This document shows, one piece after another, positions 1 through 6,908 of a stretch of DNA of 10,306 nucleotides; the stretch's first letter is position 1, and the number at the start of each line of letters is the position of its first letter. The stretch comes from Burkholderiaceae bacterium (GTDB taxonomy: Bacteria > Pseudomonadota > Gammaproteobacteria > Burkholderiales > Burkholderiaceae): assembly GCA_022701965.1 (NCBI GenBank), contig JAKONL010000443.1, forward strand, positions 1-10,306. Direction: 5' to 3'. The notes under the pieces were generated by a model. The model ran no database searches, was not told the origin of the DNA, and worked only from the letters and a program-made list of their open reading frames with translations. The position numbers and the translations under genes were made by a program.

Positions 1-260
1 GCGCCGCCATGCGTGCTGAATTCGAGAAGTTGACGACGCCGCAACGCCTGGACCGCATGCAGGCACGCCAGGCCGAGCGCACGGCCCTGGCCACACGGCG
101 TGCCGACGCGACGCGAAAGTTCTACGCGTCGCTTCGTCCGGAACAGCAGAAGACTTTCGATGCCGAGTCGATGCGTTTCGGTCCGCGGGACGGTCATGGC
201 CCGCGTGGCGAGCATGGTGGTCCCCGTCGCGGTGATCAGGTGTCGATGCCGAAGAGCTGA
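1..260 (+). CDS. Spy/CpxP-like periplasmic protein, C-terminal part (5' end outside window)
   Basis: The reading frame is open to the left edge, with codons already in frame at positions 3-8, so the ATG at 9 is probably internal and the gene is truncated by the window. The visible part is helical and charged. It carries an LTTPQR motif near residue 8 of the visible part and a related LRPEQQKTFD motif near residue 42, the pattern of the LTxxQ (Spy/CpxP) family of small periplasmic chaperones and stress sensors. The tail is rich in Gly, His and Arg (GPRDGHGPRGEHGG), which could bind metal; that is inference. It stops with TGA at 258-260 and is followed by a strong terminator at 295-332. The family call rests on short motifs only, and the signal peptide cannot be seen. 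Confidence 0.6.
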   Translation, partial: AAMRAEFEKLTTPQRLDRMQARQAERTALATRRADATRKFYASLRPEQQKTFDAESMRFGPRDGHGPRGEHGGPRRGDQVSMPKS

Positions 261-294
261 AGTCGATGCGACCGCCGCGCGACGGCGGGACGTG

Positions 295-332
295 AAAAAG
301 CCCGCAACGCTTTCGCGTTGCGGGCTTTTTTT
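295..332. terminator. Bidirectional intrinsic terminator
   Basis: The arms CCCGCAACGC (301-310) and GCGTTGCGGG (315-324) pair perfectly around a TTTC loop. A-rich sequence (295-299) lies on the left and a run of seven T (326-332) on the right, so the stem extends and both strands have a U-tract. It sits between two convergent genes (stops at 258-260 and 350-352) and should end transcription of both. Confidence 0.93.
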
Positions 333-349
333 ATGCGTTGAGGCAGTGC

Positions 350-712
350 TTACTTGGCCGGAACGAAGACCTGGCCATCCTTCGGCTTGGCCATCTTGGC
401 TTCGTTGCGGACTTCGGCGCGGGTCGTGCCGCTGTTCATCTTGGGTGCGGCGTTGATCTGGCCGTTCGTGCGGGTCGATGCCTGGCCCTTGGGAATGTCG
501 GTGTTCGTCAGGTTGTTGGCGTTGGCCTTGGCTTCCGACTTCACTTCGGCACGCGACTCGGGGTTGGTACCGCTCGGACGCTGCGTCTGTGCGCGATCCG
601 ACACGCCCGTTTGTGCGTTGATGTCCTTGGTGCCCGGGGTGGTCTGGGCGGAGGCTGCGCCTGCTGCGAGGAGGCCGGCAACGAAAACGGTGGCGATCAG
701 ATTGTGTTTCAT
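350..712 (-). CDS. Small secreted protein with DUF4148-like repeats
   Basis: This is a 120-residue protein. Residues 1-22 are a clear Sec signal peptide: MKHN, a hydrophobic core, then ASA before Gln23 as the likely cleavage site. The mature part is polar, rich in Asn, Thr, Lys and Ala, has no cysteine and looks mostly disordered. Two short repeats stand out, SRAEVKSEAK (53-62) and TRAEVRNEAK (97-106), resembling the 'TRAxVxxEL' helix of DUF4148 proteins common in Burkholderiales. The frame is open up to 847, but the ATG at 712 is chosen because it starts the signal peptide and has a good Shine-Dalgarno (AAGGAA, 719-724) six bases away. Function is unknown; an exported, possibly stress-induced protein is inference. 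It ends 17 bases from the shared terminator. Confidence 0.8.
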   Translation of the reverse strand: MKHNLIATVFVAGLLAAGAASAQTTPGTKDINAQTGVSDRAQTQRPSGTNPESRAEVKSEAKANANNLTNTDIPKGQASTRTNGQINAAPKMNSGTTRAEVRNEAKMAKPKDGQVFVPAK

Positions 713-849
713 GGTGTCTTCCTTCAGGGTGATGATTCGGGATCGATGGGTGCTTCTAAAGAACCGGTTTTCGACGAGCCTTTTCGAAGACTCTGGATGA
801 ACATTAGCGAGTCTCCGTCTTCGGAACTGTGAGGCGGCGGCACGCAAAT

Positions 850-898
850 CTGTAGGACGTGAAGGCGCCGCAGCCGAAGATGGAGGAGCGTCCTACAG
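850..898. repeat. 10-bp perfect inverted repeat, possible operator
   Basis: CTGTAGGACG (850-859) and CGTCCTACAG (889-898) are exact reverse complements separated by 29 bases. A further copy of the half-site core CCTACA occurs at 917-922. The layout fits a regulator binding two distant half-sites, or a large hairpin if transcribed. No T-run follows, so it is not a terminator. Which gene it serves is not clear. Confidence 0.5.
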
Positions 899-932
899 CG
901 TGTACAAGGAGGGCAACCTACAACCGCATTTC

Positions 933-948
933 ATGTCCTGCCGGACAT
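933..948. repeat. 6-bp inverted repeat just upstream of the ybhP-like start
   Basis: ATGTCC (933-938) and GGACAT (943-948) pair perfectly around TGCC. The element ends 16 bases before the ATG at 965. It could be an operator, or an RNA hairpin near the ribosome binding region of the first gene of the operon. It shares the GTCC/GGAC core with the larger repeat at 850-898. Confidence 0.35.
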
Positions 949-964
949 ACGCAATCCGATCGCA

Positions 965-1777
965 ATGTCCACCCATCGTTCGTCATCTCCACCGGCCCGC
1001 ATCGCGGCCGAATCATCGAAGCCGCAATCCGTGACATCGCTCAAGGTCATGACCGTGAACACCCACAAGGGCTTTACCGCACTCAACCGGAAGTTCATCC
1101 TGCCGGAGCTGCGCGAGGCGGTGCGCACCGTCGGCGCCGATGTCGTGTTCCTTCAGGAAGTGCAGGGCACGCACGACCACCATGCGCAAAAGCACAGCAA
1201 CTGGCCCGAGGCGCCGCACCACGAATTCCTCGCTGACACGATGTGGCCGCAGTTCGCGTACGGCCGCAACGCGGTCTATCCGAAAGGGCATCACGGCAAT
1301 GCGGTGCTCTCCAAGTTCCCGATCGTCAACTACACCAATCACGACGTGTCGATCGCCGGGCCGGAGAAGCGCGGGCTGCTGCATTGCGCGCTGCGCATAC
1401 CGGGCCGCGTCGCCGAGGTGCATGTGATCTGCGCGCATCTGGGCCTGGCCGAATCGCATCGCCAGCAGCAGCTCGAACTGCTCTGCAACATCGTGCGCGA
1501 CGAGGTGCCCGCCGATGCGCCACTGGTGGTGGCCGGCGACTTCAACGACTGGCGCGGCCGCGCGCACGACATCCTCGAGAAGGGAGCGTCGCTGCGCGAG
1601 GTGTTCGTGCAGGCCCACGGCGCCGCGGCCCGGACGTTCCCGGCGCTCTTCCCGCTCCTGTCGCTGGACCGGATCTACGTGCGCAACGCGGGCGTGCATT
1701 CGCCCGTCGTGCTGCCGCGCCGTCCGTGGTCGCATCTGTCGGACCATGCACCGCTGGTGGCGGAGATCCAGCTGTGA
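965..1777 (+). CDS. ybhP: Endonuclease/exonuclease/phosphatase (EEP) family protein, YbhP-like
   Basis: This 270-residue protein has the full set of EEP-fold motifs: Asn32 in VNTHKG, Glu65 in [16 protein letters not shown] (111-119), His158 in AHLGL, GDFND (191-195), DRIYV (235-239) and the terminal SDH (259-261). These are the metal and phosphate ligands of the DNase I/exonuclease III/sphingomyelinase superfamily, so an active Mg-dependent phosphodiesterase is expected. The substrate is not known, including for E. coli YbhP. No signal peptide or membrane segment is seen. The ATG at 965 lacks a clear Shine-Dalgarno; GTG at 1031 (codon 23) or ATG at 1049 (codon 29) would also leave the domain whole. 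The stop overlaps the next start, and the order EEP-clsB-ybhN matches E. coli ybhP-ybhO-ybhN, which suggests a role linked to phospholipids. Confidence 0.85.
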   Translation: MSTHRSSSPPARIAAESSKPQSVTSLKVMTVNTHKGFTALNRKFILPELREAVRTVGADVVFLQEVQGTHDHHAQKHSNWPEAPHHEFLADTMWPQFAYGRNAVYPKGHHGNAVLSKFPIVNYTNHDVSIAGPEKRGLLHCALRIPGRVAEVHVICAHLGLAESHRQQQLELLCNIVRDEVPADAPLVVAGDFNDWRGRAHDILEKGASLREVFVQAHGAAARTFPALFPLLSLDRIYVRNAGVHSPVVLPRRPWSHLSDHAPLVAEIQL

Positions 1778-3003
1778 ACCGCTGGATCGCGGGCAACGCG
1801 GTCGAGCTTCTGGAGAACGGCGAGGAGTTCTTCCCGCGCGTGTTCGATGCGATCCGCGCCGCCGAGCGCGAGGTGGTCATCGAGACCTTCATCCTGTTCG
1901 AGGACAAGGTCGGCAAGGGGCTGCATGCCGCGATGCGCGAGGCGGCGCTGCGCGGCGTCAAGGTCGACCTGATGATCGACGGCTTCGGTTCGCCCGACCT
2001 CTCGCCCGAGTACATCGGCGGGCTGACCTCGGCCGGCGTGCGGGTGCGGGTGTTCGATCCCGGCCAGCGTTTCTTCGGGCAGCGCCTGAACATCTTCCGC
2101 CGCATGCATCGCAAGATCGTGGTGATCGACGGCACGACGGCGTTCGTCGGCGGCATCAACTACTCGGCCGACCATCTGCTGGACTTCGGACCGCAGGGCA
2201 AGCAGGACTACGCGGTCGAGCTCACCGGGCCGATCGTCGTGGAGATCCATCGCTTCGTGCTGCGCGCGATCGCCGTCGGCGGCAAGAACCCGGGCTGGTT
2301 CCGCCGCCGGATCAGGGAGGCCAACCACGACGAGCAGCACGCGCATACCGGCGACGCCGAAATCCGTTTCGTCACCCGCGACAACCGTCGCCACACCAAC
2401 GACATCGAACGCGAATACCGCCTTGCGATCCGCTCGGCGCGCCATCGTGTCGTGATCGCGAACGCGTATTTCTTTCCCGGCTATCGGCTGATCCAGGAGA
2501 TGCGTCGCGCAGCCAAGCGCGGCGTCGACGTGCGGCTGATCCTGCAGGGCGAGCCGGACATGCCGATCGTCAAGACCGCGGCCACGATGCTCTACCACCA
2601 CCTGCTGCATGCCGGCGTGCGCATCTACGAGTACTGCGAGCGCCCGCTGCACGGCAAGGTCGCGCTGATGGACGACCGCTGGAGCACGGTCGGTTCGAGC
2701 AACCTCGATCCGCTGAGCCTGTCGCTGAACCTCGAGTCGAACGTCGTCATCCGCGACCGGGCCTTCAACGAGCTGCTGCACGGCCGGCTCGACCACCTGA
2801 TGCAGCACGCCTGCAAGCAGATCACGACCGACCAGCTCACCGGCTGGAGCGGCTGGCGCCTGGTGCGCAGCTTCTTCATCTTCCACCTGCTGCGCTGGTG
2901 GCCGTCGATGGTGGGCTGGTTGCCGCGCCACACGCCCAAGCTCAAGCCGCTGCACCTGCCCGAGCCCCGCCCGGGCGGCGCCACCCAGACGGACGTCGCA
3001 TGA
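1774..3003 (+). CDS. clsB: Cardiolipin synthase B (phospholipase D superfamily)
   Basis: This 409-residue protein is close in length to E. coli ClsB (413). It has the two HKD motifs of phospholipase D enzymes: His112/Lys114/Asp119 in HRKIVVID and His293/Lys295/Asp300 in HGKVALMD. Each is followed by the expected Gly/Ser-Asn signature (GGIN, GSSNLD). Enzymes of this type join phosphatidyl groups to make cardiolipin at the inner membrane. It lacks the two N-terminal membrane helices of ClsA-type enzymes. A Trp/Phe-rich hydrophobic stretch near residues 358-386 probably helps it sit on the membrane. The frame is open upstream to 1243, but GTG at 1774 is chosen because it overlaps the preceding stop (GTGA) and puts the N-terminus where ClsB proteins begin. 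Its own stop overlaps the ybhN start, so all three are probably translationally coupled. Confidence 0.92.
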   Translation: MNRWIAGNAVELLENGEEFFPRVFDAIRAAEREVVIETFILFEDKVGKGLHAAMREAALRGVKVDLMIDGFGSPDLSPEYIGGLTSAGVRVRVFDPGQRFFGQRLNIFRRMHRKIVVIDGTTAFVGGINYSADHLLDFGPQGKQDYAVELTGPIVVEIHRFVLRAIAVGGKNPGWFRRRIREANHDEQHAHTGDAEIRFVTRDNRRHTNDIEREYRLAIRSARHRVVIANAYFFPGYRLIQEMRRAAKRGVDVRLILQGEPDMPIVKTAATMLYHHLLHAGVRIYEYCERPLHGKVALMDDRWSTVGSSNLDPLSLSLNLESNVVIRDRAFNELLHGRLDHLMQHACKQITTDQLTGWSGWRLVRSFFIFHLLRWWPSMVGWLPRHTPKLKPLHLPEPRPGGATQTDVA

Positions 3004-3989
3004 CCACGGTCGCGGCCGGTTCGGGATCGACCTGGTCGCGGCTTCGGCGCAAGACGTGGTGGCCCTGGGCCAAGCGGATCGCGGTCGGCGGCTTCGCGGT
3101 CTTCGTGATCGCGATGCTGGTCATCAACGCCCGCGCGATCGAATGGGGCGAGGTGTTCACGGCCGTGCGTGCCTATCCGGTGCGCACGCTGCTGATCGCG
3201 GCGGCGCTGGGCGCGACCAGCCATCTGGTCTACAGCACCTTCGACCTGATCGGGCGCCACTACACCGGCCACAGGCTCGGAGCGCCGACCGTGATGGCGA
3301 TCGCGTTCGTGAGCTACGCCTTCAACCTGAACCTCGGCACGGTCGTCGGTGCGGTGGCGATGCGGGTGAGGCTCTACACGCGGCTGGGTCTGGACGGCGC
3401 CGACGTGGCACGCATCGTCGGCGCGAGCATGCTGACCAACTGGCTGGGCTACATGCTGCTTGCCGGCCTGGCTTTCATGTGGTGGCCGCTCGCCCTGCCC
3501 GCGGACTGGCATGTCGGCGTCGGCGTGCTGCATGTCGCGGGTGGCGTGCTGGTGGCCGTGGCGGTCGGCTACGTGGCGATGTGTGCGTTCTCGAAGCGCC
3601 GAGAGTGGACGGTGCGCGGGCAGGAGATCGCGCTGCCCGGTTTCCGCGTGGCGGTGGTCCAGCTGGCCATCTCCAGCGCCAACTGGGCGCTGATGGGCGC
3701 GACGATGTACATCCTGCTCCAGGGCAAGGTCGCCTATCCGGTGGTGCTCGGCGTGTTGCTGATCGGTGCGGTGGCGGGTCTGCTGTCGCGGGTGCCGGCC
3801 GGACTGGGCGTGCTGGAGGCGGTCTTCGTGGCGCTGCTGTCGGCACAGATGTCGCAGCCGGCGCTGATCGCCGGGGTGCTGCTCTATCGCGCGTTCTACT
3901 ACTGGGCACCACTGCTGGTGGCCGGTCTGCTCTACCTCGCGATGGAAGCCAGCGCAAAGAGACTGGCGGCAACAGGGTCGGACACCTGA
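3000..3989 (+). CDS. ybhN: YbhN-like membrane protein (UPF0104 / LPG synthase TM family)
   Basis: This 329-residue polytopic protein has about eight or nine hydrophobic segments (roughly 25-43, 62-82, 95-115, 144-164, 174-194, 215-240, 246-262, 266-282 and 288-312). Family signatures are RVRLYTRLGL (122-131), SRVPAGLGVLEAV (263-275) and YRAFYYWAPLL (296-306). They are typical of the transmembrane half of lysylphosphatidylglycerol synthase (MprF-like) and of YbhN. It has no aminoacyl-transferase domain, so it should not make lysyl-PG; lipid movement is a reasonable guess, but the role is unproven. The ATG at 3000 overlaps the clsB stop (ATGA), and the length is near E. coli YbhN (318). The stop at 3987-3989 is followed directly by a LexA box, so the promoter of the next gene lies within its 3' end. 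Confidence 0.88.
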   Translation: MTTVAAGSGSTWSRLRRKTWWPWAKRIAVGGFAVFVIAMLVINARAIEWGEVFTAVRAYPVRTLLIAAALGATSHLVYSTFDLIGRHYTGHRLGAPTVMAIAFVSYAFNLNLGTVVGAVAMRVRLYTRLGLDGADVARIVGASMLTNWLGYMLLAGLAFMWWPLALPADWHVGVGVLHVAGGVLVAVAVGYVAMCAFSKRREWTVRGQEIALPGFRVAVVQLAISSANWALMGATMYILLQGKVAYPVVLGVLLIGAVAGLLSRVPAGLGVLEAVFVALLSAQMSQPALIAGVLLYRAFYYWAPLLVAGLLYLAMEASAKRLAATGSDT

Positions 3990-4005
3990 CTGTATATTCG
4001 TACAG
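3990..4005 (+). promoter_or_regulatory. LexA (SOS) box with embedded -10 element
   Basis: CTGT (3990-3993), eight bases, ACAG (4002-4005): an exact match to the CTGT-N8-ACAG SOS box. The palindrome extends to ACTGTA (3989-3994) and TACAGT (4001-4006), and 15 of 20 bases match the E. coli consensus. TATATT at 3993-3998 differs from the -10 consensus by one base, so bound LexA would cover the promoter. The -35 is weak (GCAACA, 3969-3974). The box lies directly upstream of a predicted DNA-repair gene, which supports it being functional. Confidence 0.85.
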
Positions 4006-5306
4006 TGCACATACAAAGCAAGCTCGCCATCCTCGCCGATGCCGCCAAATACGACGCATCGTGCGCGTCCAGCGGCACCAGCAAGCGCAACTCGGTCGGC
4101 GGTCGCGGCATCGGATCGACCGAAGGCTCGGGCATCTGCCACAGCTACGCGCCCGACGGCCGCTGCATCTCGCTGCTGAAGATCCTGCTGACCAACTTCT
4201 GCCAGTACGACTGCCTGTACTGCGTCAACCGTGTCACCAGCAATGTGCCGCGCGCGCGCTTCACGGTCGACGAGGTCGTGCAGCTCACGCTCGACTTCTA
4301 CCGCCGCAACTGCATCGAGGGCCTGTTCCTGTCGAGCGGCATCATCCAGAGCCCGGACTACACGATGGAGCAGGTGGTCGAAGTCGCGCGCCGGTTGCGC
4401 GTGGATCACGACTTCCGCGGCTACATCCATCTCAAGACCATTCCCGACGCTTCGCCCGAACTGCTGCAGAAGGCCGGCCTGTACGCCGACCGCCTGAGCA
4501 TCAACGTCGAGCTGCCGACCATCGAAGGCCTCGAATCGCTCGCACCCGAGAAGGACGGCGCGGCCATCCGCCGGTCGATGGCGAACCTGCGCGTTCACAT
4601 CGACGATGCGAAGGGCGAGGCGCGCGATGCGGCGGCGGTGTCGGTGATGTCGATGCCGCAATCGAAGGCCGTGCGCGCCAAGGCGCCGAAGTTCGCGCCC
4701 GCCGGGCAGAGTACCCAGATGATCGTCGGCGCCGATGCGACCGACGACCGAACCATCCTCGCGACCAGCGCCAATCTCTACGGCGCCTACCGGCTGCGCC
4801 GCGTGTACTACTCGGCCTTCAGTCCGATCCCGGACGCCTCGTCGTCGCTGCCGCTGTCGGCGCCACCGATGGTGCGCGAGCACCGCCTCTACCAGGCCGA
4901 CTGGCTGATGCGCTTCTACGGCTTCGCGCACGACGAGATCGTGCCGCTGGGCGTCGCCGGCCAGCCCGACCGGCCGGGCAGCGGCATGCTGTCGCTCGAC
5001 GTCGACCCGAAGCTCGCCTGGGCGCTGGCGCATCGCGAGCGCTTCCCGGTCGACCTCAACGTGGCGCCGCGCGAGATGATCCTGCGCGTGCCCGGACTCG
5101 GCGTGAAGGCGGTCGAGCGCCTGCTGGTCGCGCGCCGCGTGCGAAAGCTGCGCAGCGACGATCTCTCGCGCCTGCACGTGCCGCTCAAGAAGGTGATGCC
5201 TTTCGTGGTGCTGGCCGACCACCGCCCCGGGCGCGCACTCGATGCCGCCGATCTCGCGGCGCGACTGAAGCCCCCGCCGGTTCAAGCCTCGCTGTTTTCC
5301 GCCTGA
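4005..5306 (+). CDS. Radical SAM protein, putative DNA modification/repair (TIGR03916-like)
   Basis: This 433-residue protein carries the radical SAM cluster motif CX3CX2C at Cys66, Cys70 and Cys73 (NFCQYDCLYC). Three more cysteines precede it (Cys20 in YDASCASSG, Cys45 in GICHSYAP, Cys54 in DGRC), in segments I recall as conserved in this family; they may hold a second cluster. Near the C-terminus, LRVPGLGVKAVERLL (about 360-374) is a helix-hairpin-helix DNA-binding motif. The family is known as the radical SAM partner of UDG-like proteins and its reaction is unknown. GTG at 4005 is the only usual start codon between the ybhN stop in this frame and the conserved ILADAAKYD segment. No Shine-Dalgarno is seen, and the start coincides with the last base of a LexA box. 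It is likely co-transcribed with the next gene, 43 bases on, and induced by DNA damage. Confidence 0.88.
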   Translation: MHIQSKLAILADAAKYDASCASSGTSKRNSVGGRGIGSTEGSGICHSYAPDGRCISLLKILLTNFCQYDCLYCVNRVTSNVPRARFTVDEVVQLTLDFYRRNCIEGLFLSSGIIQSPDYTMEQVVEVARRLRVDHDFRGYIHLKTIPDASPELLQKAGLYADRLSINVELPTIEGLESLAPEKDGAAIRRSMANLRVHIDDAKGEARDAAAVSVMSMPQSKAVRAKAPKFAPAGQSTQMIVGADATDDRTILATSANLYGAYRLRRVYYSAFSPIPDASSSLPLSAPPMVREHRLYQADWLMRFYGFAHDEIVPLGVAGQPDRPGSGMLSLDVDPKLAWALAHRERFPVDLNVAPREMILRVPGLGVKAVERLLVARRVRKLRSDDLSRLHVPLKKVMPFVVLADHRPGRALDAADLAARLKPPPVQASLFSA

Positions 5307-5349
5307 GCGCCTACAGGGCCGCCATGCGCCGGACCTGAGATTCGTCCGC

Positions 5350-6867
5350 ATGACACCGCACATCGTCACGCTCGACGGCGATACCGACTGGCCCGGCTTC
5401 CGCCAGGAAGCGCGCACCCTGCTGGCCAGGCAGGTGCCTCCCGAGGACGTGGTGTGGCACACGCGGGCCAGTGCCGCCGCCGATCTGTTCGCCGCCGACG
5501 ATGCCACCGCCCCTACCGTCGCCACGGCTTCCGCGGCACCCGCACATGCACCTGTCGGCGCGTCGGCTTCGGTCGTTCCGCCGGCATTCGTCAGGTTGTG
5601 CGAGACCGTGGTCCTGCACGGCGACCCTTCGCGTTTCGGGCTGCTCTACCGTCTGCTCTGGCGCCTGGTGCACGAGCGCGGCCTGCGCGACGATCCGCTC
5701 GACGCGGACCGCGTGCATGCGCAGCACATGGCACAGGCCGTGCGACGCGACATGCACAAGATGAAGGCCTTCGTACGGTTCCGCAGCATCGTGCAGCCGG
5801 GTGAACCGGAGCCCGTGCACGTGGCGTGGTTCGAGCCGGTGCACCACATCGTCGAGGCGGTGGCGCCGTTCTTCGCGCGCCGCTTCACCCAGATGCGCTG
5901 GGTCATCCTGACGCCGGAGCGTTCGCTGCGGTGGGAGCCCCCCGGCGCGGAAGCCGGCGTGCTGACCTTCGGCCCCGGCGCGAGCCGCCACGACGCGCCG
6001 CCCGCGGATGCCGGCGAGGCGCTCTGGCTCACCTACTACCAGCACATCTTCAATCCCGCGCGCCTCAAGCTCGCGATGATGCAGAAGGAGATGCCGCGGC
6101 GCTACTGGCGCAACCTGCCCGAAGCCGAGCTCATTACGCCGCTGACCATGGACGCCATGGCGCGCAGCGGCAAGATGATCGACGCACCGCCCACCGTCCC
6201 GGCGCGCCGCATCGCGATCGTCGAGGCACCTGCGCCGTCGCTGCTTCCGGTGCTGGCGCTGTCGGACGATCCTGCCGAAGCCCTGGCGCAGCTCAAGGAC
6301 GCGACCCAGCGTTGCCGCGAATGCCCGATCGGCGCGCATGCGACGCAGTCGGTCTTCGGCGAAGGGCCGGTCGGCGCGGCGCTGATGGTCGTGGGCGAAC
6401 AGCCGGGTGATCAGGAAGACCTGCGCGGCCGTCCTTTCGTCGGCCCGGCCGGGCAGCTCTTCGATCGCGCGATCGCCCAGCTCGGCTGGCCGCGCGAGGC
6501 GCTGTACGTGACCAATGCGGTCAAGCATTTCAAGTTCGAGCTGCGTGGCAAGCGCCGCATCCACAAGACGCCGGCGCAGCAGGAAGCCGCCGCCTGCCAC
6601 CACTGGCTGGAGAGCGAGATGGCGCAGGTCAGGCCGCGGGCGCTGGTCGCGCTCGGCGCGACGGCCGCGCGTGCGCTGCTCGGCCGGCCGGTGGCCGTGA
6701 TGAAGGAGCGCGGGCAGTGGTACACCGACCCGCACGGGCGCCAGGTGCTCGTCACGTTGCATCCGTCGGCGCTGCTGCGGGCCGATCCGGTACATCACGA
6801 GGAAGCCTATGCCGCATGGCTGCGCGACCTTTCGCTCGCGAGCGGGCTGATCGGCGTCGTCGCCTAG
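5350..6867 (+). CDS. DUF4130 - UdgX uracil-DNA glycosylase fusion protein
   Basis: This 505-residue protein has two parts. Residues 1 to about 275 match the DUF4130 'probable DNA metabolism protein' family, with VRFRSIV, WFEPVHHIVEAVAPFFARRF and YYQHIFNPARLK segments and a low-complexity Ala/Pro insert near 48-78. Residues about 305-505 are a UdgX-type uracil-DNA glycosylase: Cys322 and Cys325 (CRECPIG) and Cys416 as likely 4Fe-4S ligands, GEQPGDQED (349-357), NAVKHFKF (389-396), KRRIH (401-405) and LHPS (470-473). In studied UdgX proteins the histidine of KRRIH attacks the abasic site after uracil removal and leaves the protein covalently bound to DNA; here that is His405. The ATG at 5350 has no strong Shine-Dalgarno. 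Spacing and shared family history indicate one operon with the radical SAM gene and thus SOS control. Confidence 0.9.
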   Translation: MTPHIVTLDGDTDWPGFRQEARTLLARQVPPEDVVWHTRASAAADLFAADDATAPTVATASAAPAHAPVGASASVVPPAFVRLCETVVLHGDPSRFGLLYRLLWRLVHERGLRDDPLDADRVHAQHMAQAVRRDMHKMKAFVRFRSIVQPGEPEPVHVAWFEPVHHIVEAVAPFFARRFTQMRWVILTPERSLRWEPPGAEAGVLTFGPGASRHDAPPADAGEALWLTYYQHIFNPARLKLAMMQKEMPRRYWRNLPEAELITPLTMDAMARSGKMIDAPPTVPARRIAIVEAPAPSLLPVLALSDDPAEALAQLKDATQRCRECPIGAHATQSVFGEGPVGAALMVVGEQPGDQEDLRGRPFVGPAGQLFDRAIAQLGWPREALYVTNAVKHFKFELRGKRRIHKTPAQQEAAACHHWLESEMAQVRPRALVALGATAARALLGRPVAVMKERGQWYTDPHGRQVLVTLHPSALLRADPVHHEEAYAAWLRDLSLASGLIGVVA

Positions 6868-6908
6868 CGAAGAATCCGGGCCGAATTCCGGCAACGGCGC
6901 CTAAACTC

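Larger units (their letters stand above)
713..964. other. Divergent intergenic region with paired inverted repeats
   Basis: These 252 bases separate the leftward secreted-protein gene from the rightward ybhP-clsB-ybhN genes. No protein-like frame with family features is visible in it. It holds the Shine-Dalgarno of the leftward gene, a direct repeat TTTTCGA (768-774 and 781-787) and two perfect inverted repeats listed separately. I could not pick a convincing -35/-10 pair for either direction. The base composition is less GC-rich than the flanking genes, as expected of a control region. Confidence 0.6.

Noticed and set aside
1243..1773. In-frame upstream extension of clsB
   Set aside because: It overlaps the EEP gene in another frame and has the Arg/Ala-rich look of a shadow; the GTG at 1774 gives normal ClsB length.
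3000..5306. YbhN and the radical SAM protein as one stop-codon read-through fusion, since both are in the same frame
   Set aside because: A TGA separates them, no recoding signal is seen, and the families are functionally unrelated. The LexA box right after the stop argues for a separate start.
2625..5525. A 966-codon open frame on the minus strand
   Set aside because: It lies antisense to clsB, ybhN and the radical SAM gene, all with clear family motifs. Its translation is Arg/His/Gln/Asp-rich, typical of an antisense frame in GC-rich coding DNA.
6868..6900. Hairpin near GCCGAATTCCGGC as a terminator of the UdgX gene
   Set aside because: The stem is only four base pairs and no T-run follows.
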